A stretch of 64,000 nt of DNA. Source: an uncultured Bacilli bacterium (GTDB lineage Bacteria; Bacillota_I; Bacilli_A; RFN20; CAG-288). How positions within the stretch are numbered: the stretch's first letter is position 1; each line of letters opens with the position of its first letter. The notes under the pieces were generated by a model that was not told the origin of the DNA, did not search any database, and was given only the letters and a program-made list of their open reading frames with translations. Below are positions 55,479-63,999 of this stretch, piece after piece. The stretch covers positions 1 to 64,000 of the forward strand of contig CALVXU010000017.1 of the NCBI GenBank assembly GCA_944371605.1. The letters run 5' to 3'. The position numbers and the translations under genes are program-made.

Positions 55479-56864
55479 ATGATTGAAAAATGGCTTAACA
55501 TTTTGGGCAAAAAGAAAAAAGAAGTTCTAAATTCCTTAAGAAATGACGGACAAGCCCCACAAAAAAACGGAGCATGTTATGTCCTTCCTGATATTTCTCT
55601 CTACAATGTCAACTTCAAGCCACATTTAATATTTTATAATAATCTAAATAGCATTACGCTTTGTGCACAAAATTCCAATTTTTCACGTGAAGCCCTTTTA
55701 AACTTACGTGATGAATTAATATCACAAAATTTCGAATTGATAGCAGATAGTCTCAATCATGAAACCGCAACTAATCTACTCAGCTATGAAAAATCAAAGC
55801 AAATGGTGAGCGCTTATCAAAACGAAGATAGTCTTGTCATCCGACTAGAAGTGAAGCTGACAAAAAAAGAAATATTAAGCCAAATGACCGGCGTGTCGTA
55901 TAAAGGTGCTCTTGTACGATGGATACTTTATCTAATCGGTGGTTTAATCTTTGGCTTAATCACTTTCGCTTGTACTATGTCTGAGACACAATATCCGCTT
56001 AATATTTATCTATCGATAGGTTCTGGGGCATCTTTCGGCATTCTTTATGGTCTTACCATGGAACTGACAGATTATTTTTCATTAAAAAACGCACGCAATA
56101 AAAAGAAACCAAAAGTATACAAAACTCTCACAAAAAAAGCTAAAGAACAAGGACTGGAAAATGGCATGCCTATAACATATACACAAATGAAACAGATAAG
56201 CCATTTCAAAATAAGCGGCGGATGGTATGGCCTCTTCTTTCTCAGTAAATCCATTGCGACAATCTTCTACCAAAAAGGTTTTGTATTCAAACGTCTTGAT
56301 ATCCCGATAGAAAGCTTAGATGAAATCGAATATAATCGTTTCGAATTCATAATAAAAGCAAAGGAAATGACACATAATTTCTTTTTCATAGACAAAATCA
56401 GTGACGAAGAAATGAATAAAATCGATGACACACTCGGTTATTCTGGTGAGAAATACGATGCGATCTTCACAAAGGTTCATGCTCTTTTTACTGACTACAA
56501 CCTCTTATCTATTTATGATGCCAAAGATTCCCCATACTTAGAAGAAGTAGAATTTTTCGAAAGAATGCTTGTCCAAAAGCTATTTCGAAGCGAAACGCTT
56601 TCGAGAAAACAACTCCAAGATCTTTTCAACTCCTATTTTTCTTATCGAGAAGATTATTATGATGAAGAAGAGCCAGATCTCATGAACACATCTTCTTATT
56701 ATGGTTCCTTCTCAAATTATCTCCTCGACCATTTAACTGAAGAGACACCAGAAATTTATACTGCTATTGTCGATTTGCAAAATGAAGGTTCAGAAAAGCC
56801 ATCAACAGAGCAAATCGAAAATGATTCATTATCTACAAATAATCTAACGGAAGAAGGAAAATAA
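55479..56864 (+). CDS. Membrane protein of unknown function
   Basis: 461 residues. Soluble N-terminal part (about 1-140, YVLPDISLYNVNFKPHLIFY), two helices (about 145-168 and 173-195) around a short loop, then a basic cytoplasmic segment (NARNKKKPKVYKTLTKKAKE), a PH-like beta region (GGWYGLFFLSKSIATIFYQK, VFKRLDIPIESLDEIEY) and an acidic tail (YYDEEEPDLMNTSSYY). No family recognised. No ribosome site: TATGAT ends six bases before ATG, so possibly leaderless. Confidence 0.7.
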   Translation: MIEKWLNILGKKKKEVLNSLRNDGQAPQKNGACYVLPDISLYNVNFKPHLIFYNNLNSITLCAQNSNFSREALLNLRDELISQNFELIADSLNHETATNLLSYEKSKQMVSAYQNEDSLVIRLEVKLTKKEILSQMTGVSYKGALVRWILYLIGGLIFGLITFACTMSETQYPLNIYLSIGSGASFGILYGLTMELTDYFSLKNARNKKKPKVYKTLTKKAKEQGLENGMPITYTQMKQISHFKISGGWYGLFFLSKSIATIFYQKGFVFKRLDIPIESLDEIEYNRFEFIIKAKEMTHNFFFIDKISDEEMNKIDDTLGYSGEKYDAIFTKVHALFTDYNLLSIYDAKDSPYLEEVEFFERMLVQKLFRSETLSRKQLQDLFNSYFSYREDYYDEEEPDLMNTSSYYGSFSNYLLDHLTEETPEIYTAIVDLQNEGSEKPSTEQIENDSLSTNNLTEEGK

Positions 56865-57091
56865 AATAGCTGCTTACTAACTAAATAACATCTATGTTAT
56901 AGTTTTCATAAACTATACTCACAAATCATCTATGCTATTGAGATTAAAAAGTAACTAGACTATTGCGGTAATAAGATGAAAAGACTAATATGTCAAATTT
57001 AAACTACTTCAAAGATTCATTAAGCAATAAAACAATATCTTATTAATGATTAAATTAAAGCTTTGATATGTTCAAAATGGATCATTCCTAT
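56865..57091. other. Region downstream of the HipA-type module
   Basis: No gene. Contains a weak AT hairpin, TATAGTTT (56898-56905) / AAACTATA (56910-56917), after the 55479 gene. It lacks a T run, so its role as a terminator is doubtful. Confidence 0.3.
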
Positions 57092-57889
57092 TTATATTTT
57101 TAGTTGCAATAGGGTATCATTTTGATTTTGCAATTCTTTCTTAAGCCTATAGTATTTATTTATACTAACGCCGAGTAATTCAGCAGCTTTTTTATTAGTT
57201 ATTTCTTTTCTTTTTACTCTTTCAAAAACATCAAAGAATCTAATCGCTTCAACTAACACAGGCTTTCTGCCAACATAATGCCCACTCTTTTTAGCTAGAG
57301 CAATTCCCTGCTTTTGCTTATCTTTTAAGACTTTATATTGCATCTTGTATAGATAGTGAATTGTTTTAAAAACACTTTTATTGTTTATTTTATTATTTTT
57401 ATCAAGATAGACTTCATTATTTGAAGCGATTTCTTGAAGAATCATTTTTGAAATGCCAAAAGCATTAGCTTTTCCTTTGATTTCATCAATAACAACTTTT
57501 TTAGGTTTTTCATAATTTATTAAATATAGGCAATCTCCTGAATACCTGTCTTTAGTTTTAATTAAATATTCAATAGGATCCATATATGTCATATCGACTT
57601 TTTCAAGCAGTTCATAATAATCTTCCCTATTTTTAGATGGCACTCTTTCTGAAATAAAAACAGGTAAAATATTTTTTCTAATATATACTTCTTTCTTTAT
57701 ATCTAGATTGAGTCCAGGAATACCTTGAAAGACTCTGCTATCTAACAAATCGATGATGTCATAATTGGGATAAAAACGATATTCAAAAGTTTCATCTTCA
57801 TTAAGAAGATATTCTATGACACATACACGATATTCAATATTGAGATTATCTTTTACGCAAATTATTCCTTTAGTTAATATGCTTTTCAT
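57092..57889 (-). CDS. HipA-N-like domain fused to recombinase-type HTH (probable antitoxin/cofactor)
   Basis: 265 residues. Residues about 1-160 match the small N-terminal subdomain of HipA kinases: FEYRFYPNYDIIDLL, FQGIPGLN, IRKNILPVFISERVPSKNRE, DPIEYLIKTKDRYSGDCLYL. Residues about 185-260 match the DNA-binding end of serine recombinases: KQKQGIALAKKSGHYVGRKP, FERVKRKEITNKKAAELLGV, SINKYYRLKKEL. The recombinase catalytic domain is absent. In HipBST systems the separate HipA-N protein (HipS) is the antitoxin; here it carries its own DNA binder, replacing HipB. Overlaps the kinase gene by four bases. Its last codons lie in a 28-base repeat that also sits in the promoter. Confidence 0.8.
   Translation of the reverse strand: MKSILTKGIICVKDNLNIEYRVCVIEYLLNEDETFEYRFYPNYDIIDLLDSRVFQGIPGLNLDIKKEVYIRKNILPVFISERVPSKNREDYYELLEKVDMTYMDPIEYLIKTKDRYSGDCLYLINYEKPKKVVIDEIKGKANAFGISKMILQEIASNNEVYLDKNNKINNKSVFKTIHYLYKMQYKVLKDKQKQGIALAKKSGHYVGRKPVLVEAIRFFDVFERVKRKEITNKKAAELLGVSINKYYRLKKELQNQNDTLLQLKI
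57107..57134. repeat. 28-bp direct repeat, copy 1 (in last codons of 57092-57889)
   Basis: Begins CAATAGGGTATCATTTT and ends ATTTTGCAAT. Matches 58785-58812 at 27 of 28 positions (G for T at position 18). Read on the minus strand it encodes the end of the antitoxin-like protein (LQNQNDTLLQ). Confidence 0.9.
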
Positions 57890-58746
57890 TTTTGACTACC
57901 CATTAATTTCTCATAAGAGTATTTAATAATTTTCTTGAACCTTTCTTCAATCATCACTTTATAAAACTTTTTATGTATGTTTGAAATATAAAGCGAATCA
58001 ATCAAATTATTAATTTCTTTAATATTTATTCTTGGATAAATTTTAACTAATGCATCATTGCATTCTTTAAACTTTAATGATGAGATAACATCAAAATATG
58101 ATGACTTTCTATTATTGAGCTTGATTTGTGAAGTCGGAAATTCATAAATTCTTTTATTAATCTCTTTTTCATCATTTAAAATAAATTCCATTTCATCTTC
58201 ATTAATCATTTGTGGAAATAGGCAAGAGCCATTATCAAATATAGGCGCTAAAGTATACTTATTATCTCTTTTTAGAAAACCCCAATTCGCGCCATGGCGA
58301 TCGAAATTACCTATTAAAGCATCTACTATATACATCTCAAAAAATATGGAAATTGTCTCATCTATATCAGTGATTTTTCGATTTTTGTCTAAAAGTATAA
58401 TTATATCTTTATAACTATATTGATACTTTTCTTTATCTGTTTCAATTGTCGATTCTCCAACATCATTAAAAGGAACAAATTCAAATCCATCAATCACAAA
58501 ATCCTTACAAGCTACTACCCATTCATTTTTATATTTTCCTAAATAAGTTTTATGAACGTTGAATCCTAAATTATCAAAGATATGACTGCCTAAAAATTCA
58601 GAAAGATGATTATTTCTTTTTCCAAACTTTGTCATTGTTTGAAATTTAAGCATGTATGGCTGATCATCAATTAAAATCCCTAATTTTCTTTCTGAACCAC
58701 CATATCTGATGTTGCTTAATTTACAATTTGAAAAATCATAATACAT
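57886..58746 (-). CDS. HipA/CtkA-like Ser/Thr kinase
   Basis: 286 residues, no N-terminal subdomain, thus the short HipT/CtkA-like kinase form. Ser in the Gly-rich loop IRYGGSERKLGI (phosphorylatable Ser in relatives), Lys in YMLKFQT, NHLSEFLGSHIF, catalytic GNFDRHGANWGFL (Asp-Arg-His ... Asn) and metal-binding APIFDNGSCLF. Relatives phosphorylate aminoacyl-tRNA synthetases (HipA: GltX; HipT: TrpS) and arrest growth. Target here unknown. First gene of the module; a promoter with TTGAAA and TATAAT lies directly upstream, overlapping the second 28-base repeat. Confidence 0.88.
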   Translation of the reverse strand: MYYDFSNCKLSNIRYGGSERKLGILIDDQPYMLKFQTMTKFGKRNNHLSEFLGSHIFDNLGFNVHKTYLGKYKNEWVVACKDFVIDGFEFVPFNDVGESTIETDKEKYQYSYKDIIILLDKNRKITDIDETISIFFEMYIVDALIGNFDRHGANWGFLKRDNKYTLAPIFDNGSCLFPQMINEDEMEFILNDEKEINKRIYEFPTSQIKLNNRKSSYFDVISSLKFKECNDALVKIYPRINIKEINNLIDSLYISNIHKKFYKVMIEERFKKIIKYSYEKLMGSQK

Positions 58747-58757
58747 AATTCTATTTA

Positions 58758-58787
58758 ATTATAGAATATGCTTTATATGTATTTCAA
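58758..58787 (-). promoter_or_regulatory. Promoter of the HipA-type module
   Basis: On the minus strand TTGAAA (58787-58782), 18 bases, TATAAT (58763-58758), then the ATG at 58746. The first three bases of the -35 lie in the 28-base repeat (58785-58812), so a protein bound to that repeat would compete with RNA polymerase. Confidence 0.65.
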
Positions 58788-58812
58788 TAGGGTATCATTT
58801 TTATTTTGCAAT
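58785..58812. repeat. 28-bp direct repeat, copy 2 (upstream of the kinase promoter)
   Basis: Same orientation as 57107-57134 with one mismatch; start-to-start distance 1678 bases. The two copies bracket the module exactly. Confidence 0.9.
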
Positions 58813-59015
58813 ATCTGTTAATATTTCAATTCTCTTTGCAATTTTATAGTTGTATTTAGTCTTCGTTTTTTAATAAAAAACCTGATCACATATATTAAAT
58901 CTATGCTTTTAATATGAAGAATTAAAAAAATTAAAAGGATTAGAATAATCTTTATTTAGCACACAAAATATGTAAGAACAACACCAAATAGCAATCTAGT
59001 TTTACATCTAACACA

Positions 59016-60407
59016 TTATTTTTTTGGACTTTTAGTATCGATGCCATCGGATTGTTTGACATCTTTCGAATCATGGATAAACATCAAGTCGATTTCAAAC
59101 ATTTGATCTTGGCATGATATCTTCATTTCCCCATTATATTTTTCTGTGATCAATTTAATCGACTTTAATCCAAAACCATGATTACGATTGTCAGCCTTAG
59201 AAGTTAGCGGAAATCCGTTGACAAGTTTTAATTCGCCGCTATAAAAGTTTTTTGCAGATACAGAAATAATGTTGCCGATAGATTTTATTTTTAATCGAAT
59301 GTTTCTTTTTTCTATCGGTAATTTCTTAACCGCTTCTATCGCGTTATCTAATATGTTGCCGAACAAAGAATAAATATCTTCCTCAAGCATAAAAGATATC
59401 GCATCCCCATCAGCGATGCATGAGAAAATAATATTATATTTGTTACACAATAACGTTTTTTCACTCAAAATGACATTTAATGCAGCGTTTGAAGTTTTGA
59501 CTGTAGAATCATAGATATTGATCAATTTATTGATATTATTAATCGCCTCTTCATTAACATTTTGCTCTTTACCAAAGCGCCTGATCTGATGACGAAAATC
59601 ATGGCATTTGATATTGATCATGTCGATTGTTTCTTTAGATAAATGGTATTGGTTTTTTTCTTCGTTTCTGATCTCTGACAAAATCAGGTATTCTCTTTTA
59701 AGGTTACTAGAATAATACATCTCAAATAAAAATGATATACCGATAACACATGCAATCATATTAACCAAACTTGCTAATCCAATATAAGTTGGTTCATAAT
59801 GAATAGAGCTATAATATGATATCAAACTATTAAAAATGATATCTAATACAATAAATACAGCACCTATGATCAATATCTTGCCACTTCCTAGATTTTCAAA
59901 TATTTGACCTTTTTTAATCCTTCTAGCAAATAACAAAAACATTATCCAATACACGTTTATGTAAGACACTATCCAAAGAACGAAATCGATAGGATTGGCA
60001 AATAATGATAATTCATCATAATTATATAATCCACCAGAACGTACTTCCGTAGCCACTAAAAAACAATTCAAGGTGCTATATAGCTCATATGCTGTATGCT
60101 CAATCGTATATCCACACACCAAACAGAAGAATATCATTTTAGTATCTGCTTTGAAGAGAGTGAGACTTATGAAAAATGTGAATATAAAAAACAAGAAAAA
60201 CATCATCATCGAATAAAATGCATTACTAGTCGGAATCGGAAAGATGAGCGCGAATACAAAACATGCTAAAACTCCTAAGATCAATTTGAGTGTAAACTTT
60301 TCTTTTTTCTCTAATTTATAGCAGAATAGAGCTTCACCTAAAATGAGCAGAAGCATAAAAATCAAACGATAACAGAATAGTCCATTAATCGGATATAATT
60401 TTTCCAT
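59016..60407 (-). CDS. AgrC-like sensor histidine kinase (GHKL), cluster B
   Basis: Start ATG 60407 (MEKLYPINGLFCYRLIF), AGGGATG upstream. About 463 residues: six membrane helices to about 240, phosphoacceptor INIKCHDFRHQIRRF, N-box NILDNAIEAV, G-box NHGFGLKSIKLIT. Paralogue of the kinase at 16729-18078 throughout. Starts two bases after the regulator stop. Likely senses an extracellular signal tied to GH3 activity; ligand unknown. Confidence 0.93.
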   Translation of the reverse strand: MEKLYPINGLFCYRLIFMLLLILGEALFCYKLEKKEKFTLKLILGVLACFVFALIFPIPTSNAFYSMMMFFLFFIFTFFISLTLFKADTKMIFFCLVCGYTIEHTAYELYSTLNCFLVATEVRSGGLYNYDELSLFANPIDFVLWIVSYINVYWIMFLLFARRIKKGQIFENLGSGKILIIGAVFIVLDIIFNSLISYYSSIHYEPTYIGLASLVNMIACVIGISFLFEMYYSSNLKREYLILSEIRNEEKNQYHLSKETIDMINIKCHDFRHQIRRFGKEQNVNEEAINNINKLINIYDSTVKTSNAALNVILSEKTLLCNKYNIIFSCIADGDAISFMLEEDIYSLFGNILDNAIEAVKKLPIEKRNIRLKIKSIGNIISVSAKNFYSGELKLVNGFPLTSKADNRNHGFGLKSIKLITEKYNGEMKISCQDQMFEIDLMFIHDSKDVKQSDGIDTKSPKK

Positions 60408-60409
60408 GT

Positions 60410-61117
60410 TCACATCCCTAAAAATTTATTTAACTCTTGTAAAAAAGCTCTCTTTTTCGGATGAGATATGAGTATCTTGTTTCCTTTGATATAAAGATCA
60501 AACCCCTCAATCTTTTCTACATATTCTAAATTTACTAAAAAACAGGAATTACATAGTGAAAAATGATATGGCTGCAGTTCTTTTACAATATCTTTTAAAG
60601 CGCCATAAGTTTTAAAGTTTCCAGAGGAAGTGTGATAGATAATTTGATGATTAGCAATCTCTACATAATAGATATCTTTAACCAGCAAAACGATTTTAGA
60701 GCCGTTGGTTTGAATCAATACTTTTTCAGTCATTTTTTTGGAAATGATATCTACTATGACATTCATTCTTGATGCAAAATCAATATAATTAATCGGCTTG
60801 ACCATATAGTCAAAAGCATTTACTTTATATCCATCTAAAGCGTATTGAACTAGATTAGTTATAAAAACAATGATCACATCTTTATCAATTTCACGTATTT
60901 TATTTGCGACTATTATTCCATTGTCATTAGATGTCAAATCGATATCCAAAAAAATCAAATCATATTTTCCATAACAAAAATCAAAGAGCAATTGGTCCCC
61001 ATTATTGAACTTATCAATAGAAAACTTATGATTATTCTCATTTGAAAAAGCATCTATCATTTTACGAACATTATCTTGTTCAGATAAATCATCATCAACA
61101 ATTGCTGCTCTTATCAT
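60410..61117 (-). CDS. LytTR-family response regulator, cluster B
   Basis: Start ATG 61117 (MIRAAIVDDDLSEQDNV), AAGGAG six bases upstream; an upstream in-frame extension is promoter DNA. About 235 residues. Phospho-Asp in LIFLDIDLTSND, IFITN, MVKPINY; LytTR domain with IYYVEIANHQIIYHT and FSLCNSCFLVNLEYVEKIEG. Paralogue of 18080-18793. A TATAAT (minus strand, 61148-61143) and TGTACTGA elements lie upstream. Confidence 0.95.
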   Translation of the reverse strand: MIRAAIVDDDLSEQDNVRKMIDAFSNENNHKFSIDKFNNGDQLLFDFCYGKYDLIFLDIDLTSNDNGIIVANKIREIDKDVIIVFITNLVQYALDGYKVNAFDYMVKPINYIDFASRMNVIVDIISKKMTEKVLIQTNGSKIVLLVKDIYYVEIANHQIIYHTSSGNFKTYGALKDIVKELQPYHFSLCNSCFLVNLEYVEKIEGFDLYIKGNKILISHPKKRAFLQELNKFLGM

Positions 61118-61176
61118 TAAAATCTCCTTGAATTTAGCATTAATTATATAGAACTTGAAGTAGTAATATAGCAAAA

Positions 61177-61250
61177 ATGTACTGAACCTTATTTTCAATC
61201 AGTACAATAAATATTTATTATACTTTCTTTATATTAAAGGTTCAGTACAT
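61177..61250. promoter_or_regulatory. Inverted and direct TGTACTGA elements upstream of the LytTR gene
   Basis: ATGTACTGAACCTT (61177-61190) and AAGGTTCAGTACAT (61237-61250) are exact inverse complements 46 bases apart. A third TCAGTACA is at 61199-61206. Two direct copies on the minus strand are 43 bases apart, about two LytTR repeat periods. Placed just above the regulator's promoter; autoregulation is inferred. Confidence 0.6.
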
Positions 61251-61309
61251 AGTTAGAAAGAAAGAGGTATTAATATCCGTTAATTTTTACGCACCCTTTT
61301 CTTAAAATC

Positions 61310-61834
61310 TCATTCATTTGCAGATTTAGAAGCTTCTTTATCTACAAGGTCTTGATGATGGAGAATGATCATAGCTGATGGATAAGAAGCGACAATAGTC
61401 AGAAGACCGAAGACAGGGACCAAGAAATAAGCAGCTTCGAATTTGATCACACCTTGATTTAACGATAGTGCAGTATAATCAGTGAAGCCTTTCGCATATA
61501 AGAATGAGCAAGCCAAGATGACCGCACCAATCAAGATTGTGACTATGCTTCCGATAGCTAAGCCGGTTGTCAATTTCTCATTAGACTTGTTTATAAATAA
61601 GAGAACGGTTAAAGCTAAAGAAGCTACGGTACCCAAGATAATACAGATGATTCCTAAATACATGATTCCACCTGAATCAGAAGTCAACTGCATCAAAGAA
61701 ATAGCCGGACTATCATCTCCCATCTTATCGTTCCAAATAGCAGGAATAAATAAGAAGATAAAGGCTAAGATACCGAATAGACTAGCGACAGCTTGCCAGA
61801 TGGCATATCTAATATTTTCAGCTAATGATTTCAT
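61310..61834 (-). CDS. Four-helix membrane protein of cluster B
   Basis: 174 residues with four helices (about 12-33, 50-75, 85-110, 130-160), short loops and a charged tail (HHQDLVDKEASKSANE). No family recognised. Two bases after the stop of the GH3 gene, so same operon. Position suggests a membrane partner of the tethered glycosidase, as does the 87-residue protein in cluster A, though the two are not visibly homologous. Confidence 0.65.
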   Translation of the reverse strand: MKSLAENIRYAIWQAVASLFGILAFIFLFIPAIWNDKMGDDSPAISLMQLTSDSGGIMYLGIICIILGTVASLALTVLLFINKSNEKLTTGLAIGSIVTILIGAVILACSFLYAKGFTDYTALSLNQGVIKFEAAYFLVPVFGLLTIVASYPSAMIILHHQDLVDKEASKSANE

Positions 61835-61836
61835 AA

Positions 61837-63999
61837 TTAGGCCTCTTTTCTCTTTTTCTTAAACCAAGTGAAATAAACCATCGTTCCAGCTCCACCTAGC
61901 ATACCGACACCAAGGACTGAATCAATAGCGATGAGTGTTGGTCTCCACCACTTACCAGAAGTATTGTTCTCTCTGTTTCCAAGAATGACGTTCATATCAA
62001 TACCAGTAGCATTTTCAGTTCTATAAATCGTATCAATATAAGTATAAAGAATATTTTTAGCTGATTTTTGCAAAGCGATGACAGCGGTTGCAGAAGGATT
62101 ATTCCAGTTTTCATCAAATGCTTGTGCGACATTATCACCAGGTTTTAAGGCGATATCATTACCAGCTCTGATTCCTTCGTCTAAATCATTGACATCACCA
62201 CTTTGATAATAGTCTGTGATACAACTTCCTCTAAAGCCCCATTCATCTCTTAACAATCCTGTTAATAAAGCATGACTTCCAGTAGCTCTAGTAGCACCGA
62301 TTCTATCAACAGAGACCATCATAGCATTGGCTCCACCAACCTTAGTAGCAATCTCACCTGGTTTAGCCCAAATCTCTCTCAATGATTGTTCAGTCATCCA
62401 AATAAACTGACCATTTCTACCTTCATCAGTATCATTAGCAGCAAAGTGCTTCATATAAGCATAAACACCATTTTCAGTGCAACCTTTGACAGTATAAGCG
62501 ACGAACATACCACACATATAACCATCTTCAGCAAAGTATTCAAAATTACGTCCGCCTAATGGAGATCTGTGAACATTGCATCCAGGAGCATACCATCCTT
62601 GCTTATTGATAGCTTGTCCTTCTTTACCGATAGCGGTTCCCCATTCATAGGCACAACGATAGTCCCATGTGGAGCCTAAAACGTTGGCAGCAGGATACTT
62701 TGTAGCATGCATTTTGCCATCTCCAGAAACACCATTAGTAAATCCAGTACCGCCATCACTATCATTACAATAACCTTTTTTAATACGAGTGATAGCTTGA
62801 GTGCTGAATCCACCGTTAGCACATAATCTAGTCATCTCATCGATGGTCAAACTGCTGATCAATTCGTCCCATTTCGGATCATCATATGGCAAACCTTTGA
62901 CATCGTCTAAAGTGACTGGAGTATAGCTGTCATCTTTAGCATATTCAGGCATCACATCATCAGGATTGACCATATTGGAATCAGTTGGGCTGCTGACTTT
63001 ATAAACATTTTGATAGAAACTCATCGAAGCGCTTCTAGTCGCAGTTCTTTCTGGATAAGTGCCTTTAAAATCAGCTCTTGAGAGATAAGTAACACCTTGA
63101 TTATAATCAGGGCTCGGGTCGTTACCATCTATAGAAAGCCCATATTTCACTAATGGTTCTTTGATAGTAGAAGAGGCACCACTAGTAGGATTTGTGTAGT
63201 TGGTGAATAAATTTTCAACCTTTGTTCCAGTTACTGGATCATTTTCGACTTTATATCCGGATTCAGGAACTCTAAAAGTGTATTCTAAATTTTTTCCATC
63301 TTCACCGACTTTAACATGGTGAGAATCGGTTCTGAATGAAAATGTATAATCGCCGCGGTCTAATTCATATCCCATGAAGCCGTTGTTATTCTTATCGTAA
63401 GTATCATAAGAAGCTAAATCAGTGACCTTGACATCGATTGACAATAATTGACCTTGTCCGGGATCTAATGAGACTGTTTTAGCAAATCCGACTAAAACTT
63501 GGGAAGCTTTTTCAATCTCGCCTTTGTAATATGGTGTGTGCACATATAATTGAACGACCTCTTTACCAGGATAAGAACCCGTGTTTTCAACCCAAATATT
63601 AAAAGTCAATGTATCGTTTATATTAATATCTGATAAGTCAGTGATCTCTTTGCCATCTTGATTGACGACAGCAGGAACGGAATGTGATGAGCCATCTTCA
63701 TCAGTGACCGTTAAATTAGTATTCACCCAATTAAATGTTGTATAGCTTAGTCCATATCCGAATGGATATTGAACAACAGCATCATAACCAGTTTTTGTCT
63801 GACCGTATTCATCCCTGGTTTCATCAGCGAAGAATCCTTCTTCATCAGCTGTTTCATACCATTTATATCCGACATAGATATCTTCAGCATAGTCTTTATA
63901 ACGACCTGTTGGTTGTCCAGTATAAGTGATTGTTGCATCCGGACCAGAATTGACATAGCTAGGGGCAGATTTGATGCTATAAGCCGCAGTATCAGTCAA
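61837..63999 (-). CDS. Domain-permuted GH3 glycosidase, cluster B (5' end beyond window)
   Basis: 720 residues visible, open at the window edge. Order: end of the GH3 C-terminal-type domain (DIYVGYKWYETADEEGFFAD), QYPFGYGLSYTTFNW and fibronectin-III-like domain (about 75-225), linker, then the GH3 barrel (about 370-650) with SDGGTGFTNGVSG, APGCNVHRSPLGGRNFEYF, YMKHFAANDTDEGRNG and nucleophile Asp in SCITDYYQSGD (near 596), and a C-terminal membrane helix with KKKRKEA. Same inverted domain order and C-terminal anchor as 23096-26125. Extracellular glucosidase or xylosidase is likely; substrate unknown. Confidence 0.93.
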   Translation of the reverse strand: MTDTAAYSIKSAPSYVNSGPDATITYTGQPTGRYKDYAEDIYVGYKWYETADEEGFFADETRDEYGQTKTGYDAVVQYPFGYGLSYTTFNWVNTNLTVTDEDGSSHSVPAVVNQDGKEITDLSDININDTLTFNIWVENTGSYPGKEVVQLYVHTPYYKGEIEKASQVLVGFAKTVSLDPGQGQLLSIDVKVTDLASYDTYDKNNNGFMGYELDRGDYTFSFRTDSHHVKVGEDGKNLEYTFRVPESGYKVENDPVTGTKVENLFTNYTNPTSGASSTIKEPLVKYGLSIDGNDPSPDYNQGVTYLSRADFKGTYPERTATRSASMSFYQNVYKVSSPTDSNMVNPDDVMPEYAKDDSYTPVTLDDVKGLPYDDPKWDELISSLTIDEMTRLCANGGFSTQAITRIKKGYCNDSDGGTGFTNGVSGDGKMHATKYPAANVLGSTWDYRCAYEWGTAIGKEGQAINKQGWYAPGCNVHRSPLGGRNFEYFAEDGYMCGMFVAYTVKGCTENGVYAYMKHFAANDTDEGRNGQFIWMTEQSLREIWAKPGEIATKVGGANAMMVSVDRIGATRATGSHALLTGLLRDEWGFRGSCITDYYQSGDVNDLDEGIRAGNDIALKPGDNVAQAFDENWNNPSATAVIALQKSAKNILYTYIDTIYRTENATGIDMNVILGNRENNTSGKWWRPTLIAIDSVLGVGMLGGAGTMVYFTWFKKKRKEA

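Noticed and set aside
57092-57889. Functional serine recombinase
   Set aside because: Only the DNA-binding end is recombinase-like; the N-terminal catalytic domain with its Ser and Arg residues is replaced by a HipA-N-like domain.
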